A stretch of 6,376 nucleotides of DNA from Firmicutes bacterium UBA5559 (GCA_002425705.1 DIMT01000023.1:95841-102216); one strand, 5' to 3'; counted from the stretch's first letter, positions 1-6,132 are shown. Numbers and translations: made by a program. Notes: a model not told the origin generated them from the sequence alone.

Positions 1-1203
1 CAACTCTTCAGCTCCGTCAAGGGAACTGCAACGGAATTCCTGAAAAAGGCGGAGAACCGCAGGAAGATGGCCATCGGCCTAGGCCTGGCGGTGGTCGTAC
101 TAGTCGGAGGAGTTGCTGTGGGAACAGCAGCCCGAGGCAATGAAGAAGTGGCGGAGGCCAAGTTGGCAGAAGCCCCGGAGGCCACGGAAACCTGGTCCAT
201 CCTGGCAGCAGGAAATGAAATTGCCAGGCTGGCTTCGGAAGAAGACGCCAAAGGTGTTCTCGAACAGGTCAAAGCGGCCTATCTGACAGAAGGTACCGAA
301 GTTCTGGAAGTTTCCTTTGCCGAGGAAGTGGTTGTCACCCAATCGGCCATAGAGAGCGGAGACCAGCCGGTCCTTACACCGGAGGAAGCGGTCACCTTGA
401 TCCTGACCGGGAGCAAGGAACCGAAAACCTACGTGGTCCAGGGGGGAGACACCGTTTGGGATATTGCCATTGCCAATAACCTCAGCCCCTATGAGCTGAT
501 GGAGATGAACCCGGGAGTCGAAGACAAGGTATCCATTGGACAAATCCTGAACCTGTATCAGGTCAAACCTTATGTCACCGTACGAACAAAAGAAGTCCTG
601 ACGGCGCAAGTTCGGGTAGAATATCCGGTTCAATATGAAAACACCTCCAATCTGTATAAAGGCCAGTCACAGGTGAAAGCCGCCGGAAGTTACGGCTCCA
701 AGTCGGTTCGTTCTGAAGTGGTCAAAGAAAACGGCCAAGTGGTCACAGCCACCGTGCTGGAAGAAACAGTGCTGGAGCAGCCGGTGACCCAGGTCACTTT
801 GGTGGGAACCAGAACGGTGCCCATCACTACGGGAACCGGTCAGTTGGGCATTCCGGTTACCAACATTGAGATTTCTTCTGCTTTTGGTTCCCGGGGAGGA
901 AGCCGTCATCTGGGTGTGGATCTCCGGATGCCAAAGGGTTCGCCCATTATGGCAGCCGACAGTGGCACAGTCACAAAAGCAGCCTATTCGGGCAGCTTCG
1001 GCAATCTGATCATCATCAACCACGGAAACGGTATGGAGACCTATTATTCCCACTGTAACACCATCAATGTTTCGGTAGGACAGACCGTAACCAAGGGGGA
1101 TGTGATCGGCACCATCGGTTCCAGCGGCAACGCCACCGGTAACCATCTCCATTTCGAAGTTCGTGTCAATGGAGTGCCTCAGAATCCGGTCAATTACTTT
1201 TAA
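1..1203 (+). CDS. Membrane-anchored LysM/G5/M23 peptidoglycan endopeptidase, 5'-truncated by window edge
   Basis: Likely a cell-wall hydrolase acting outside the membrane on peptidoglycan cross-bridges or stem peptides. The frame is open from base 1, giving 400 visible codons. The first ATG (67) is probably internal, because the basic stretch KKAENRRK lies just upstream of the hydrophobic segment and suits the cytoplasmic flank of a signal anchor. Numbering from that ATG: membrane segment about 2-20; an Ala/Glu-rich linker; LysM (peptidoglycan binding) about 121-165; G5 domain about 170-248, ending VTLVGT; M23 peptidase about 268-373. M23 zinc ligands are visible as H281 and D285 (HLGVD) and H362, with H329 (YYSH) and H360 (HLHFEV) as the other catalytic histidines, so the enzyme should be active. 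The domain order matches clostridial M23 endopeptidases. The exact substrate and role (growth, division or sporulation) cannot be told. It ends in TAA and is followed by its own terminator. Confidence 0.93.
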   Translation, partial: QLFSSVKGTATEFLKKAENRRKMAIGLGLAVVVLVGGVAVGTAARGNEEVAEAKLAEAPEATETWSILAAGNEIARLASEEDAKGVLEQVKAAYLTEGTEVLEVSFAEEVVVTQSAIESGDQPVLTPEEAVTLILTGSKEPKTYVVQGGDTVWDIAIANNLSPYELMEMNPGVEDKVSIGQILNLYQVKPYVTVRTKEVLTAQVRVEYPVQYENTSNLYKGQSQVKAAGSYGSKSVRSEVVKENGQVVTATVLEETVLEQPVTQVTLVGTRTVPITTGTGQLGIPVTNIEISSAFGSRGGSRHLGVDLRMPKGSPIMAADSGTVTKAAYSGSFGNLIIINHGNGMETYYSHCNTINVSVGQTVTKGDVIGTIGSSGNATGNHLHFEVRVNGVPQNPVNYF

Positions 1204-1212
1204 CGGTTTGGA

Positions 1213-1241
1213 TTGATTGTTGAAAAAGATTCATGTATAAT
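1213..1241 (+). promoter_or_regulatory. Sigma-A-type promoter for the cysE operon
   Basis: A -35 box TTGATT (1213-1218) is followed by a 17-base spacer and a perfect TATAAT (1236-1241). It lies 10 bases beyond the M23 stop codon and upstream of cysE, the first gene of a compact run of seven. Transcription should begin near 1247-1250, which falls inside the 5' arm of the hairpin at 1244-1279. The assignment rests on sequence match only. Confidence 0.72.
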
Positions 1242-1243
1242 TT

Positions 1244-1289
1244 TAGGGCAGGTAACACCTTGAAGGGGAACCTGCCCTATCTTATTTTT
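1244..1289 (+). terminator. Rho-independent terminator of the M23 gene
   Basis: A perfect 10-bp inverted repeat, TAGGGCAGGT (1244-1253) and ACCTGCCCTA (1270-1279), encloses a 16-base loop that itself holds a 3-bp mini-stem (CCT/AGG, 1258-1266). A T-rich tract TCTTATTTTT follows (1280-1289). This is a GC-rich stem plus U-run in the right place to end the M23 transcript. The cysE promoter sits immediately on its 5' side. Confidence 0.85.
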
Positions 1290-1306
1290 CGGGGGAAAAG
1301 AAATCA

Positions 1307-1948
1307 ATGGGATTTATAAAAGATACAAGAGAAGATATCCGAGCAGTACTGGAAAAGGACCCGGCCGCCAGAAACGGCTTTGAGGTTCTTTTGTGCTATC
1401 CCGGGATATGGGCTATCATCATGCACCGGCCCACCCACTGGCTCTATCAGAAAAATCTGAAGCTGCTGGCCCGGATCATTTCCCAATGGACCAGGTTTTT
1501 TACCGGAATCGAGATTCATCCCGGTGCCACCATCGGGAAGCGGTGCTTTATCGACCACGGGATGGCCGTGGTCATTGGAGAGACTACCGAAATCGGCGAC
1601 GATGTCACCATTTATCAGGCAGTTACCCTGGGAGGAACGGGTAAAGATACCGGTAAGCGTCATCCCACCATCGGTAACCGGGTAATCATCAGTTCCGGCG
1701 CCAAGGTCCTTGGCCCTTTCCGGGTCGGGGATGATGTGAAGATCGGAGCTGGCTCAGTGGTGCTGAAGGAAATTCCGGACAATTGTACCGTCGTCGGTAT
1801 ACCCGGGACTATTGTGAAGCGAGGCGGCCATCCGACAGAAGATATGAACCAGGTGGACATTCCCGATCCGATCGCTGTGGAAATGGAATGCCTGCTGCGC
1901 CGGATCGTCAGCCTGGAGCAGAAGTTGAGAAAAATGGAAGGGAAATAA
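1307..1948 (+). CDS. cysE: Serine O-acetyltransferase (CysE)
   Basis: Acetylates L-serine with acetyl-CoA to O-acetylserine, the first committed step of cysteine synthesis in the cytosol; the usual partner is O-acetylserine sulfhydrylase. The 213 residues match the short Bacillota form (about 215) and lack the long N-terminal extension of the enterobacterial enzyme. An alpha-helical N-terminal part (1-65) is followed by a left-handed beta-helix of hexapeptide repeats (about 66-170). Family landmarks are GIEIHPGATIG (67-77), FIDHG with the catalytic His84, VVIGET (88-93), VTLGGTGK (106-113), RHPTIG with His119, and IGAGSVVL (146-153). The C-terminus ends KMEGK, without the terminal Ile that docks into CysK in the best-studied cysteine synthase complexes. 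The ATG follows GGGGGA (1291-1296) by 10 bases. It is the first gene of the operon, 23 bases before cysS, an arrangement known from Bacillus. No T-box is visible in the leader. Confidence 0.97.
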   Translation: MGFIKDTREDIRAVLEKDPAARNGFEVLLCYPGIWAIIMHRPTHWLYQKNLKLLARIISQWTRFFTGIEIHPGATIGKRCFIDHGMAVVIGETTEIGDDVTIYQAVTLGGTGKDTGKRHPTIGNRVIISSGAKVLGPFRVGDDVKIGAGSVVLKEIPDNCTVVGIPGTIVKRGGHPTEDMNQVDIPDPIAVEMECLLRRIVSLEQKLRKMEGK

Positions 1949-1960
1949 TCTCTTTCGGTT

Positions 1961-1966
1961 AGGAGG
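1961..1966 (+). promoter_or_regulatory. Ribosome binding site fixing the GTG start of cysS
   Basis: AGGAGG lies 5 bases before GTG at 1972. From this GTG the protein reads MKVYNTLTRKKEEF, the usual N-terminus of bacterial cysteinyl-tRNA synthetases, so the non-ATG start is well supported. Confidence 0.9.
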
Positions 1967-1971
1967 AACAA

Positions 1972-3372
1972 GTGAAAGTTTATAATACACTGACAAGAAA
2001 AAAAGAAGAATTCGTCCCGGTGGATGAAAAGGAAATCCGGATCTATGTCTGCGGTCCTACCGTATACAACTATTTCCATATCGGCAACGCCCGGCCCTTC
2101 GTGGTCTTTGACACCCTTCGCCGCTATCTGGAATACCGGGGCAACAAGGTGAAATTCGTTCAGAACTTCACCGATGTGGACGATAAGATCATCAATCGGG
2201 CAGCGGAAGAGGGAACAACCCCTTCCGAAGTCAGTGAAAAATATATTCAAGAGTATTACAAGGATGCAAAAGCCCTCAATGTCCGGCTGGCCGATGTTCA
2301 CCCCAAGGTCACGGAAAATATTCCGGAAATCATCAGCTTTGTAAAGGATCTGATCGACAAAGGCTATGCCTATGAAGTGGAGGGCGATGTCTATTTCAGC
2401 CCCCGGAGCTTTGAAGGCTACGGCAAGCTGTCGAAGCAGAACATCGAAGACCTGGAAGCCGGCGCCAGAATAGAAATTGGGGAAAAAAAGAGAGACCCCC
2501 TGGATTTTGCTCTCTGGAAAGGCCAGAAAACAGAAGGGGAACTGGCCTGGGATTCTCCCTGGGGAAAAGGGCGGCCCGGATGGCACATCGAATGCTCCTG
2601 CATGTCCAAGAAATACCTGGGAGAAACCATTGATATCCATGCAGGAGGCCAGGATCTGACCTTCCCCCATCATGAAAACGAAATCGCCCAGTCAGAGGCC
2701 CATAACGGAAAACCCTTTGCCAAGTACTGGATGCATAACGGGTATATCACCATTGACAATGAGAAAATGTCCAAGTCCAAAGGCAATTTCTTTACCGTCC
2801 GGGACATCCTCGCCCAATACACCGGGGAAACCATGCGGTTCTTCCTTCTTTCCGGCCATTACCGAAATCCGATCAACTTCAGCGAGCCCCTGATGGAACA
2901 AGCGAAAAACAGCCTGGCCCGTATGCAGAATGCCAAGTCCAATCTGGAGCATCTGATTCGAACCTCCGAAGGATCCATGAGTCCGGAAGAGACGGCCAAC
3001 CTGGAGGGATTCGGCCGATATCGGGAAGAATTTATCGAAGCCATGGAAGATGATCTGAATACAGCAGACGCCATCACAGCCATATTTGAGCTGATCAGCG
3101 GCATTAACAGCAGTGTTCGAAGCGGGGCCTCCAAAGAATATGCAGAAGCTTCTCTGAAGCTCTTGCTGGAACTTACTACCGTTCTGGGTCTTCTTTCGGA
3201 CCAACAGGAAGAAGAACCGGTGGATCAGGAGCTGGAAAAACTGATTGAAGAGCGGCAGGATGCCAGAGAAAACAAGGATTTCGCCCGGGCGGATGAAATC
3301 CGGGATATCCTGAAGGAAAAGGGAATCACGCTGAAAGATACGCCGCAGGGAGTGCAGATCATCCGGGAATAA
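1972..3372 (+). CDS. cysS: Cysteinyl-tRNA synthetase
   Basis: Class I aminoacyl-tRNA synthetase that activates cysteine with ATP and charges tRNA-Cys in the cytosol. The 466 residues match the bacterial norm (about 460-470). Visible landmarks are the class I signature in its CysRS form HIGN (36-39); KMSKS (265-269); and a complete zinc site of C27 (CGPT), C208 (ECSC), H233 and E237 (FPHHENE), one residue offset from the E. coli ligands C28/C209/H234/E238. Residues about 300-405 form the helical domain. The C-terminal ARADEIRDILKEKGI segment (439-452) and TPQG (457-460) are typical of the tRNA-binding end. Translation starts at GTG. It sits 23 bases after cysE and 28 bases before mrnC, so cysteine synthesis and cysteine charging are coupled in one transcript. 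No domain is missing. Confidence 0.98.
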   Translation: MKVYNTLTRKKEEFVPVDEKEIRIYVCGPTVYNYFHIGNARPFVVFDTLRRYLEYRGNKVKFVQNFTDVDDKIINRAAEEGTTPSEVSEKYIQEYYKDAKALNVRLADVHPKVTENIPEIISFVKDLIDKGYAYEVEGDVYFSPRSFEGYGKLSKQNIEDLEAGARIEIGEKKRDPLDFALWKGQKTEGELAWDSPWGKGRPGWHIECSCMSKKYLGETIDIHAGGQDLTFPHHENEIAQSEAHNGKPFAKYWMHNGYITIDNEKMSKSKGNFFTVRDILAQYTGETMRFFLLSGHYRNPINFSEPLMEQAKNSLARMQNAKSNLEHLIRTSEGSMSPEETANLEGFGRYREEFIEAMEDDLNTADAITAIFELISGINSSVRSGASKEYAEASLKLLLELTTVLGLLSDQQEEEPVDQELEKLIEERQDARENKDFARADEIRDILKEKGITLKDTPQGVQIIRE

Positions 3373-3400
3373 GGGGCTGGGCCCAATCCGAAAGGAACCA

Positions 3401-3820
3401 ATGAGTAAAGAAATCATCAGGATGAATACCACCGCTCTGGCCTATCTGGGGGATGCGGTGTACGAAGTGGAAATAAGGAAGCGTATGCTTTTGAAGCGGC
3501 CGGATCACGTGGATCAGCTCCACCGCCAGTCGGTAGGTTACGTCCGTGCCGAAGCTCAGGCGGCGGCGATCCGGACCCTGATGGAGGAGCTTACGCAGGA
3601 AGAGGCAGATCTGGTGCGGCGAGCCCGGAATCGGAAGATCTTATCCAAGCCGAAAAATCTGGACCCCATCACCTATAAGCTGGCCACGGCGTTTGAGGCT
3701 CTCGTCGGCTATCTCTACCTTTCAGAGCAAAGGGACAGGCTGGATGAAATTCTCCTAAAATCCGTTGAAATCATTGAACAAGGGGCAGAAAAGCATGAAA
3801 GAAAAGAAAATCAGAAATAA
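3401..3820 (+). CDS. mrnC: Mini-ribonuclease III (23S rRNA maturation)
   Basis: Homodimeric, Mg2+-dependent double-strand endoribonuclease consisting of an RNase III catalytic domain without a dsRNA-binding domain. In Bacillus subtilis it trims the 23S rRNA precursor ends. The 139 residues are the expected size. Key features are LAYLGDAVYE (13-22), equivalent to the RNase III signature, with the catalytic Asp18; RRARNRK (73-79); SKPKN (82-86); and YKLATAFEALVGYLYL (92-107), containing the second catalytic acid, Glu99. The ATG at 3401 is preceded by AAAGGAA (3391-3397). The gene follows cysS by 28 bases, the same order as in Bacillus. Its basic tail (KHERKENQK) is encoded in DNA shared with the next small gene, whose start lies inside mrnC. 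Confidence 0.95.
   Translation: MSKEIIRMNTTALAYLGDAVYEVEIRKRMLLKRPDHVDQLHRQSVGYVRAEAQAAAIRTLMEELTQEEADLVRRARNRKILSKPKNLDPITYKLATAFEALVGYLYLSEQRDRLDEILLKSVEIIEQGAEKHERKENQK
3780..3785 (+). promoter_or_regulatory. Ribosome binding site for the small membrane protein gene
   Basis: AAGGGG lies 9 bases upstream of ATG 3795. It favours that ATG over the TTG start at 3765, which would add ten residues and has no comparable site. Confidence 0.6.
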
Positions 3821-3989
3821 TTTTCGGGATATGCTGGGGGATTATTACCTGACCAACCGGAAAATCAGCAAAGATACAGAAGAAGCCAACAAGGGCAGGG
3901 ATACCAGCCGATTAACAAAGAACGAAAAGCTATATCTGACGATTATCGTGGTGGGGCTGATCCTCATCGGCATTAAATACCTGTTGTAA
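3795..3989 (+). CDS. Small basic single-span membrane protein, unknown function
   Basis: I do not recognise a family. From ATG 3795 it encodes 64 residues: a very polar, basic N-terminal part (MKEKKIRNNF..., about 1-44, rich in K, R, N, D and E) and one C-terminal hydrophobic helix, LYLTIIVVGLILIGIKYLL (about 46-64), ending at the stop. This is the layout of a small tail-anchored protein with its N-terminus in the cytoplasm. The first 26 bases overlap the end of mrnC in another frame. The stop codon overlaps the Shine-Dalgarno of thyA, with 12 bases between the genes. Tight packing, a usable ribosome site and a clean membrane helix argue that it is real and translated with its neighbours. A longer form from TTG 3765 (74 residues) is possible but less likely. 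Confidence 0.72.
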   Translation: MKEKKIRNNFRDMLGDYYLTNRKISKDTEEANKGRDTSRLTKNEKLYLTIIVVGLILIGIKYLL

Positions 3990-4001
3990 GGAGGAAGTTC
4001 C

Positions 4002-4832
4002 ATGAGCAGAGCAGACCAGCTTTTTAAATCCATGTGCCGTACCATCCTCGAAGAAGGGTATTCCTCAGAGGGCCAGCAGGTCCGGGCCAGATGGGCAGAC
4101 GGAGCCCCGGCTCATACCATTAAGACCTTCGGTGTAGTGAATCGGTATGACCTGTCGGCAGAATTTCCAGCCCTGACCCTCAGACCCACGGCTCTCAAGT
4201 CTGCGTTTGATCAGATTCTCTGGATATGGCAGAAGAAATCTAACAATATTAAGGATCTGGGAAGCCGTATCTGGGATGAATGGGCTGACGAAAAAGGCTC
4301 CATCGGAAAGGCCTACGGCTACCAGCTAGGGGTTCGGTATCGATTTCCCCACGGAGAAATGGATCAGGTGGACAACGTTCTCTGGCAACTGAAGAACACC
4401 CCTTATTCCAGAAGAATCATGACCAATATCTATAATTTTAATGACCTGATGGAAATGGGACTGGAGCCCTGTGCCTACAGCATGACCTTCAACGTGACCG
4501 GGGACCGTCTCAACGGAATTCTCCATCAGCGTTCCCAGGACATTCTGGCCGCCAACAACTGGAACGTGGTTCAATACTCCCTGCTGTTGATGATGTTTGC
4601 CCAGGTTTCCGGTTTGAAGCCGGGAGAGCTGGTTCATGTCATTGCGGATGCTCATATTTATGACCGGCATGTTCCTCTGATAAGGGAGCTGCTGGAAAGA
4701 CCGGAATTCCCGGCACCGAAGGTGACACTGAATCCGGACATCAGGGATTTCTATCAGTTTACCGTTCAGGATCTGAAAGTGGAAAACTATGAAACCAACC
4801 CTCAGATCCGGGATATCCCCATCGCCATCTAA
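4002..4832 (+). CDS. thyA: Thymidylate synthase ThyA (Bacillus ThyA/clostridial subtype)
   Basis: Methylates dUMP to dTMP with 5,10-methylene-THF, releasing DHF. Length is 276. Landmarks are a probable phosphate-binding Arg near 28-30; LWIWQKKSNN (73-82); IWDEWADEKG (90-99) and IGKAYGYQLG (101-110); SRR (136-138), donated across the dimer; the catalytic nucleophile C157 in EPCAYSMTF; QRSQD (176-180); N188 (NNWNVVQY); and DAHIYDRH (216-223). The PCAY form, where E. coli has PCH, and the IWQxKSN and NPDIRDFY segments resemble, from memory, Bacillus subtilis ThyA, phage phi-3T enzyme and clostridial homologues. Gln71 stands where the family has a near-invariant Glu (E. coli Glu58), which could lower activity. 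The start has an ideal site, AAGGAGG (3988-3994), 7 bases upstream. folA follows after 11 bases, so the DHF made here has its reductase in the same transcript. Confidence 0.95.
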   Translation: MSRADQLFKSMCRTILEEGYSSEGQQVRARWADGAPAHTIKTFGVVNRYDLSAEFPALTLRPTALKSAFDQILWIWQKKSNNIKDLGSRIWDEWADEKGSIGKAYGYQLGVRYRFPHGEMDQVDNVLWQLKNTPYSRRIMTNIYNFNDLMEMGLEPCAYSMTFNVTGDRLNGILHQRSQDILAANNWNVVQYSLLLMMFAQVSGLKPGELVHVIADAHIYDRHVPLIRELLERPEFPAPKVTLNPDIRDFYQFTVQDLKVENYETNPQIRDIPIAI

Positions 4833-4843
4833 AGGAAACCATT

Positions 4844-5374
4844 ATGAAAGCAATCGTAGCCGTTGACCGGAACTGGGGAATCGGCCGGGATGGAGGACTG
4901 CTGGTCCACCTGCCGGGGGACCTGAAATATTTTAAAGAAAAGACCCTGGGCAAAACCGTGGTCATGGGTCGGGAAACCCTGGAATCCCTCCCGGGAAGCA
5001 AGCCTTTGCCCGGACGGGACAACATCGTTCTTACCCGAAACTCCTGTTATGAGGCCGGATGTCCTCTGTGCCATTCGGAAGAAGATCTGCTGAAACGACC
5101 GGACTGCCGGGGGGAGGACGTCTTCGTCATCGGGGGAGAGCAGGTATACCGGATGCTCTTGCCTTACTGCGACACCATTTACGTGACAAAGATCCAAGGC
5201 GAATATCCGGCTGAAAAGTTTTTCCCCGACCTGGACCAGTCGGATGAGTTTGAAGTGGTCTGGGAGAGTGAACCAGTTGAAGAGAAGGGAGTGGCCTATC
5301 ACTTTGTTGAATACAGAAGAAAACAAGGAACTGATCCTGGGGCGGAACCCGGTGATGGAGGCTCTGAAAAATAA
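4844..5374 (+). CDS. folA: Dihydrofolate reductase with an extra C-terminal tail
   Basis: Reduces dihydrofolate to tetrahydrofolate with NADPH, recycling the DHF formed by ThyA. The DHFR fold is clear: MKAIVAVDRNWGIG (1-14, including the Met20-loop region); LPGDLKYF (23-30) with the catalytic acid D26; GKTVVMGRETLESLPG (36-51) and PLPGR (54-58), with cofactor and substrate contacts; VFVIGGEQVY (93-102), the NADPH-binding GG; and TKIQGEYPAEKFFP (115-128). Where E. coli has Trp22 the sequence reads VHLP; I recall other clostridial enzymes also lacking this Trp. A normal DHFR would end around K160. The last 16 residues (QGTDPGAEPGDGGSEK) are Gly/Pro/Asp-rich and are encoded in DNA that also specifies the conserved start of rlmB. 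The ATG is preceded by AAAGGAAA (4831-4838). Translation is probably coupled to thyA. Confidence 0.95.
   Translation: MKAIVAVDRNWGIGRDGGLLVHLPGDLKYFKEKTLGKTVVMGRETLESLPGSKPLPGRDNIVLTRNSCYEAGCPLCHSEEDLLKRPDCRGEDVFVIGGEQVYRMLLPYCDTIYVTKIQGEYPAEKFFPDLDQSDEFEVVWESEPVEEKGVAYHFVEYRRKQGTDPGAEPGDGGSEK
5285..5294 (+). promoter_or_regulatory. Weak candidate ribosome binding site for rlmB, inside folA
   Basis: AAGGGAGTGG contains GGAG at 5288-5291, which is 12 bases before TTG 5304 and 15 before TTG 5307. That is longer than ideal, so rlmB translation may rely partly on ribosomes finishing folA nearby. It is the only purine-rich site close to these starts. Confidence 0.35.
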
Positions 5375-6050
5375 GAAAGAGATCGAAAAACTGTTGGTAG
5401 CCCGGGGGGCCGAAGGCTCCATCCAGAAAATCCTTGGAATGGCCCGGGATCAGAAAATTCTGGTCACCTATGTCGATAAAGCAGCGCTGGATCGGCTGGC
5501 CGATGGTGTAAACCACCAAGGGGTCCTGGCCTATGCCGCCTCCTTTCATTACTGTGAGCCGGAGGACATCCTGGCTCTGGCTGCTGAGCGGCAGGAGCCT
5601 CCTTTTGTGCTGATCCTGGACGGAATCGAGGATCCCCATAACCTGGGAGCCATCATGCGGACGGCAGAAGTCTGCGGAGCCCACGGGATTATCATTCCCA
5701 AACGACGATCGGTGGGCGTTACGGAGGTGGTCCGGCGGGTATCGGCAGGAGCCGCCGAGTACCTGGCTTGTGCCCGAGTGCCCAACCTGGCTGCTGCCAT
5801 CGAATCCCTCAAGGGAAAAGGCCTCTGGATCGCGGCCTGTGACATGGACGGACAGGCCTATTACCAAGGGGATTTGAAGGGTCCCATCGGCCTGGTAATC
5901 GGAAGCGAAGGCCAGGGAATCAGTCGGCTGGTCAAAGAAAAATGCGACTTTTCTGTTTCTATTCCCATGAAGGGTAAGATCGGATCCCTTAACGCTTCCA
6001 ATGCGGCAGCAGTTCTGATGTGTGAAATCCGGAGGCAGCGGGATGCCTGA
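5307..6050 (+). CDS. rlmB: 23S rRNA (guanosine-2'-O)-methyltransferase, TrmH/SpoU family (RlmB type)
   Basis: SPOUT-class methyltransferase that transfers a methyl group from SAM to a ribose 2'-OH. The E. coli orthologue modifies G2251 in the peptidyl-transferase P-loop; the exact target here is inferred. From TTG 5307 the protein has 247 residues, the normal size. The N-terminal RNA-binding domain opens with ILGRNPVMEAL (10-20). The catalytic domain shows motif 1 LDGIEDPHNLGAIMRTAE (104-121, with N112 and R118), motif 2 LVIGSEGQGIS (196-206) and motif 3 IPMKGKIGSLNASNAAA (219-235), forming the knotted SAM site. An in-frame ATG at 5244 would add 21 residues that read like folA in the wrong frame. 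Later starts (GTG 5352, ATG 5355) would cut the conserved GRNPV. TTG 5304 or 5307 fits best; the choice between them is open. It overlaps folA by 68 bases and is the last gene of the operon. Confidence 0.93.
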   Translation: MNTEENKELILGRNPVMEALKNKKEIEKLLVARGAEGSIQKILGMARDQKILVTYVDKAALDRLADGVNHQGVLAYAASFHYCEPEDILALAAERQEPPFVLILDGIEDPHNLGAIMRTAEVCGAHGIIIPKRRSVGVTEVVRRVSAGAAEYLACARVPNLAAAIESLKGKGLWIAACDMDGQAYYQGDLKGPIGLVIGSEGQGISRLVKEKCDFSVSIPMKGKIGSLNASNAAAVLMCEIRRQRDA

Positions 6051-6055
6051 TGACA

Positions 6056-6119
6056 GGCCCTCCTGCCGTCGGAATTTTATCCGAGGGAATAATGGGAAAC
6101 CCCTTGACAGAGGAGGGCC
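6056..6119 (+). repeat. 9-bp inverted repeat spanning into the tRNA-Thr/tuf promoter
   Basis: GGCCCTCCT (6056-6064) and AGGAGGGCC (6111-6119) are perfect reverse complements 46 bases apart. A smaller stem, TCGGA (6069-6073) with TCCGA (6080-6084), lies within the loop. The right arm falls in the spacer between the -35 and -10 boxes of the promoter at 6104-6132. No T-run follows, so it is not a typical terminator. A DNA-level operator or an RNA fold in readthrough transcripts from rlmB are both possible. Confidence 0.45.
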
Positions 6120-6132
6120 CCTATAGTAAAAT
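6104..6132 (+). promoter_or_regulatory. Strong sigma-A-type promoter for tRNA-Thr and tuf
   Basis: Consensus -35 TTGACA (6104-6109), a 17-base spacer and -10 TAAAAT (6127-6132, one mismatch to TATAAT). Initiation is expected near 6139-6141, about 25 bases before the mature tRNA. The position after the end of rlmB, the near-consensus boxes and the stable-RNA gene downstream all agree. Confidence 0.85.

Noticed and set aside
67..69. ATG 67 as the true start of the M23 peptidase
   Set aside because: The frame stays open to base 1, the purine-rich AGGAAG directly abuts the ATG with almost no spacing, and a start here would remove the basic residues that should precede the membrane segment.
1204..1306. 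Possible T-box or other riboswitch ahead of cysE-cysS
   Set aside because: The transcribed leader is only about 60 bases and shows no T-box motif of the AGGGTGGNACCGCG kind, no specifier-loop-sized stem and no paired antiterminator. The hairpin is explained as the M23 terminator.
1660..2673. Long open frame on the - strand (337 codons)
   Set aside because: It lies opposite cysE and cysS, whose motifs are fully conserved on the + strand. The antisense product shows no recognisable domain and no promoter or ribosome site of its own.
2692..3432. Long open frame on the - strand opposite the cysS end (246 codons)
   Set aside because: It is antisense to an intact cysteinyl-tRNA synthetase and has no family resemblance, so it is a by-product of codon usage.
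5244..5306. ATG 5244 as the start of rlmB
   Set aside because: The 21 added residues fall entirely in folA-coding DNA, do not resemble the RlmB N-terminus and would make a 131-base overlap. The size from TTG 5307 already matches the family.
6069..6084. TCGGA/TCCGA hairpin as the rlmB terminator
   Set aside because: The stem has only 5 bp and no T-run follows. No convincing terminator is visible after rlmB, so some readthrough into the tRNA unit is possible.
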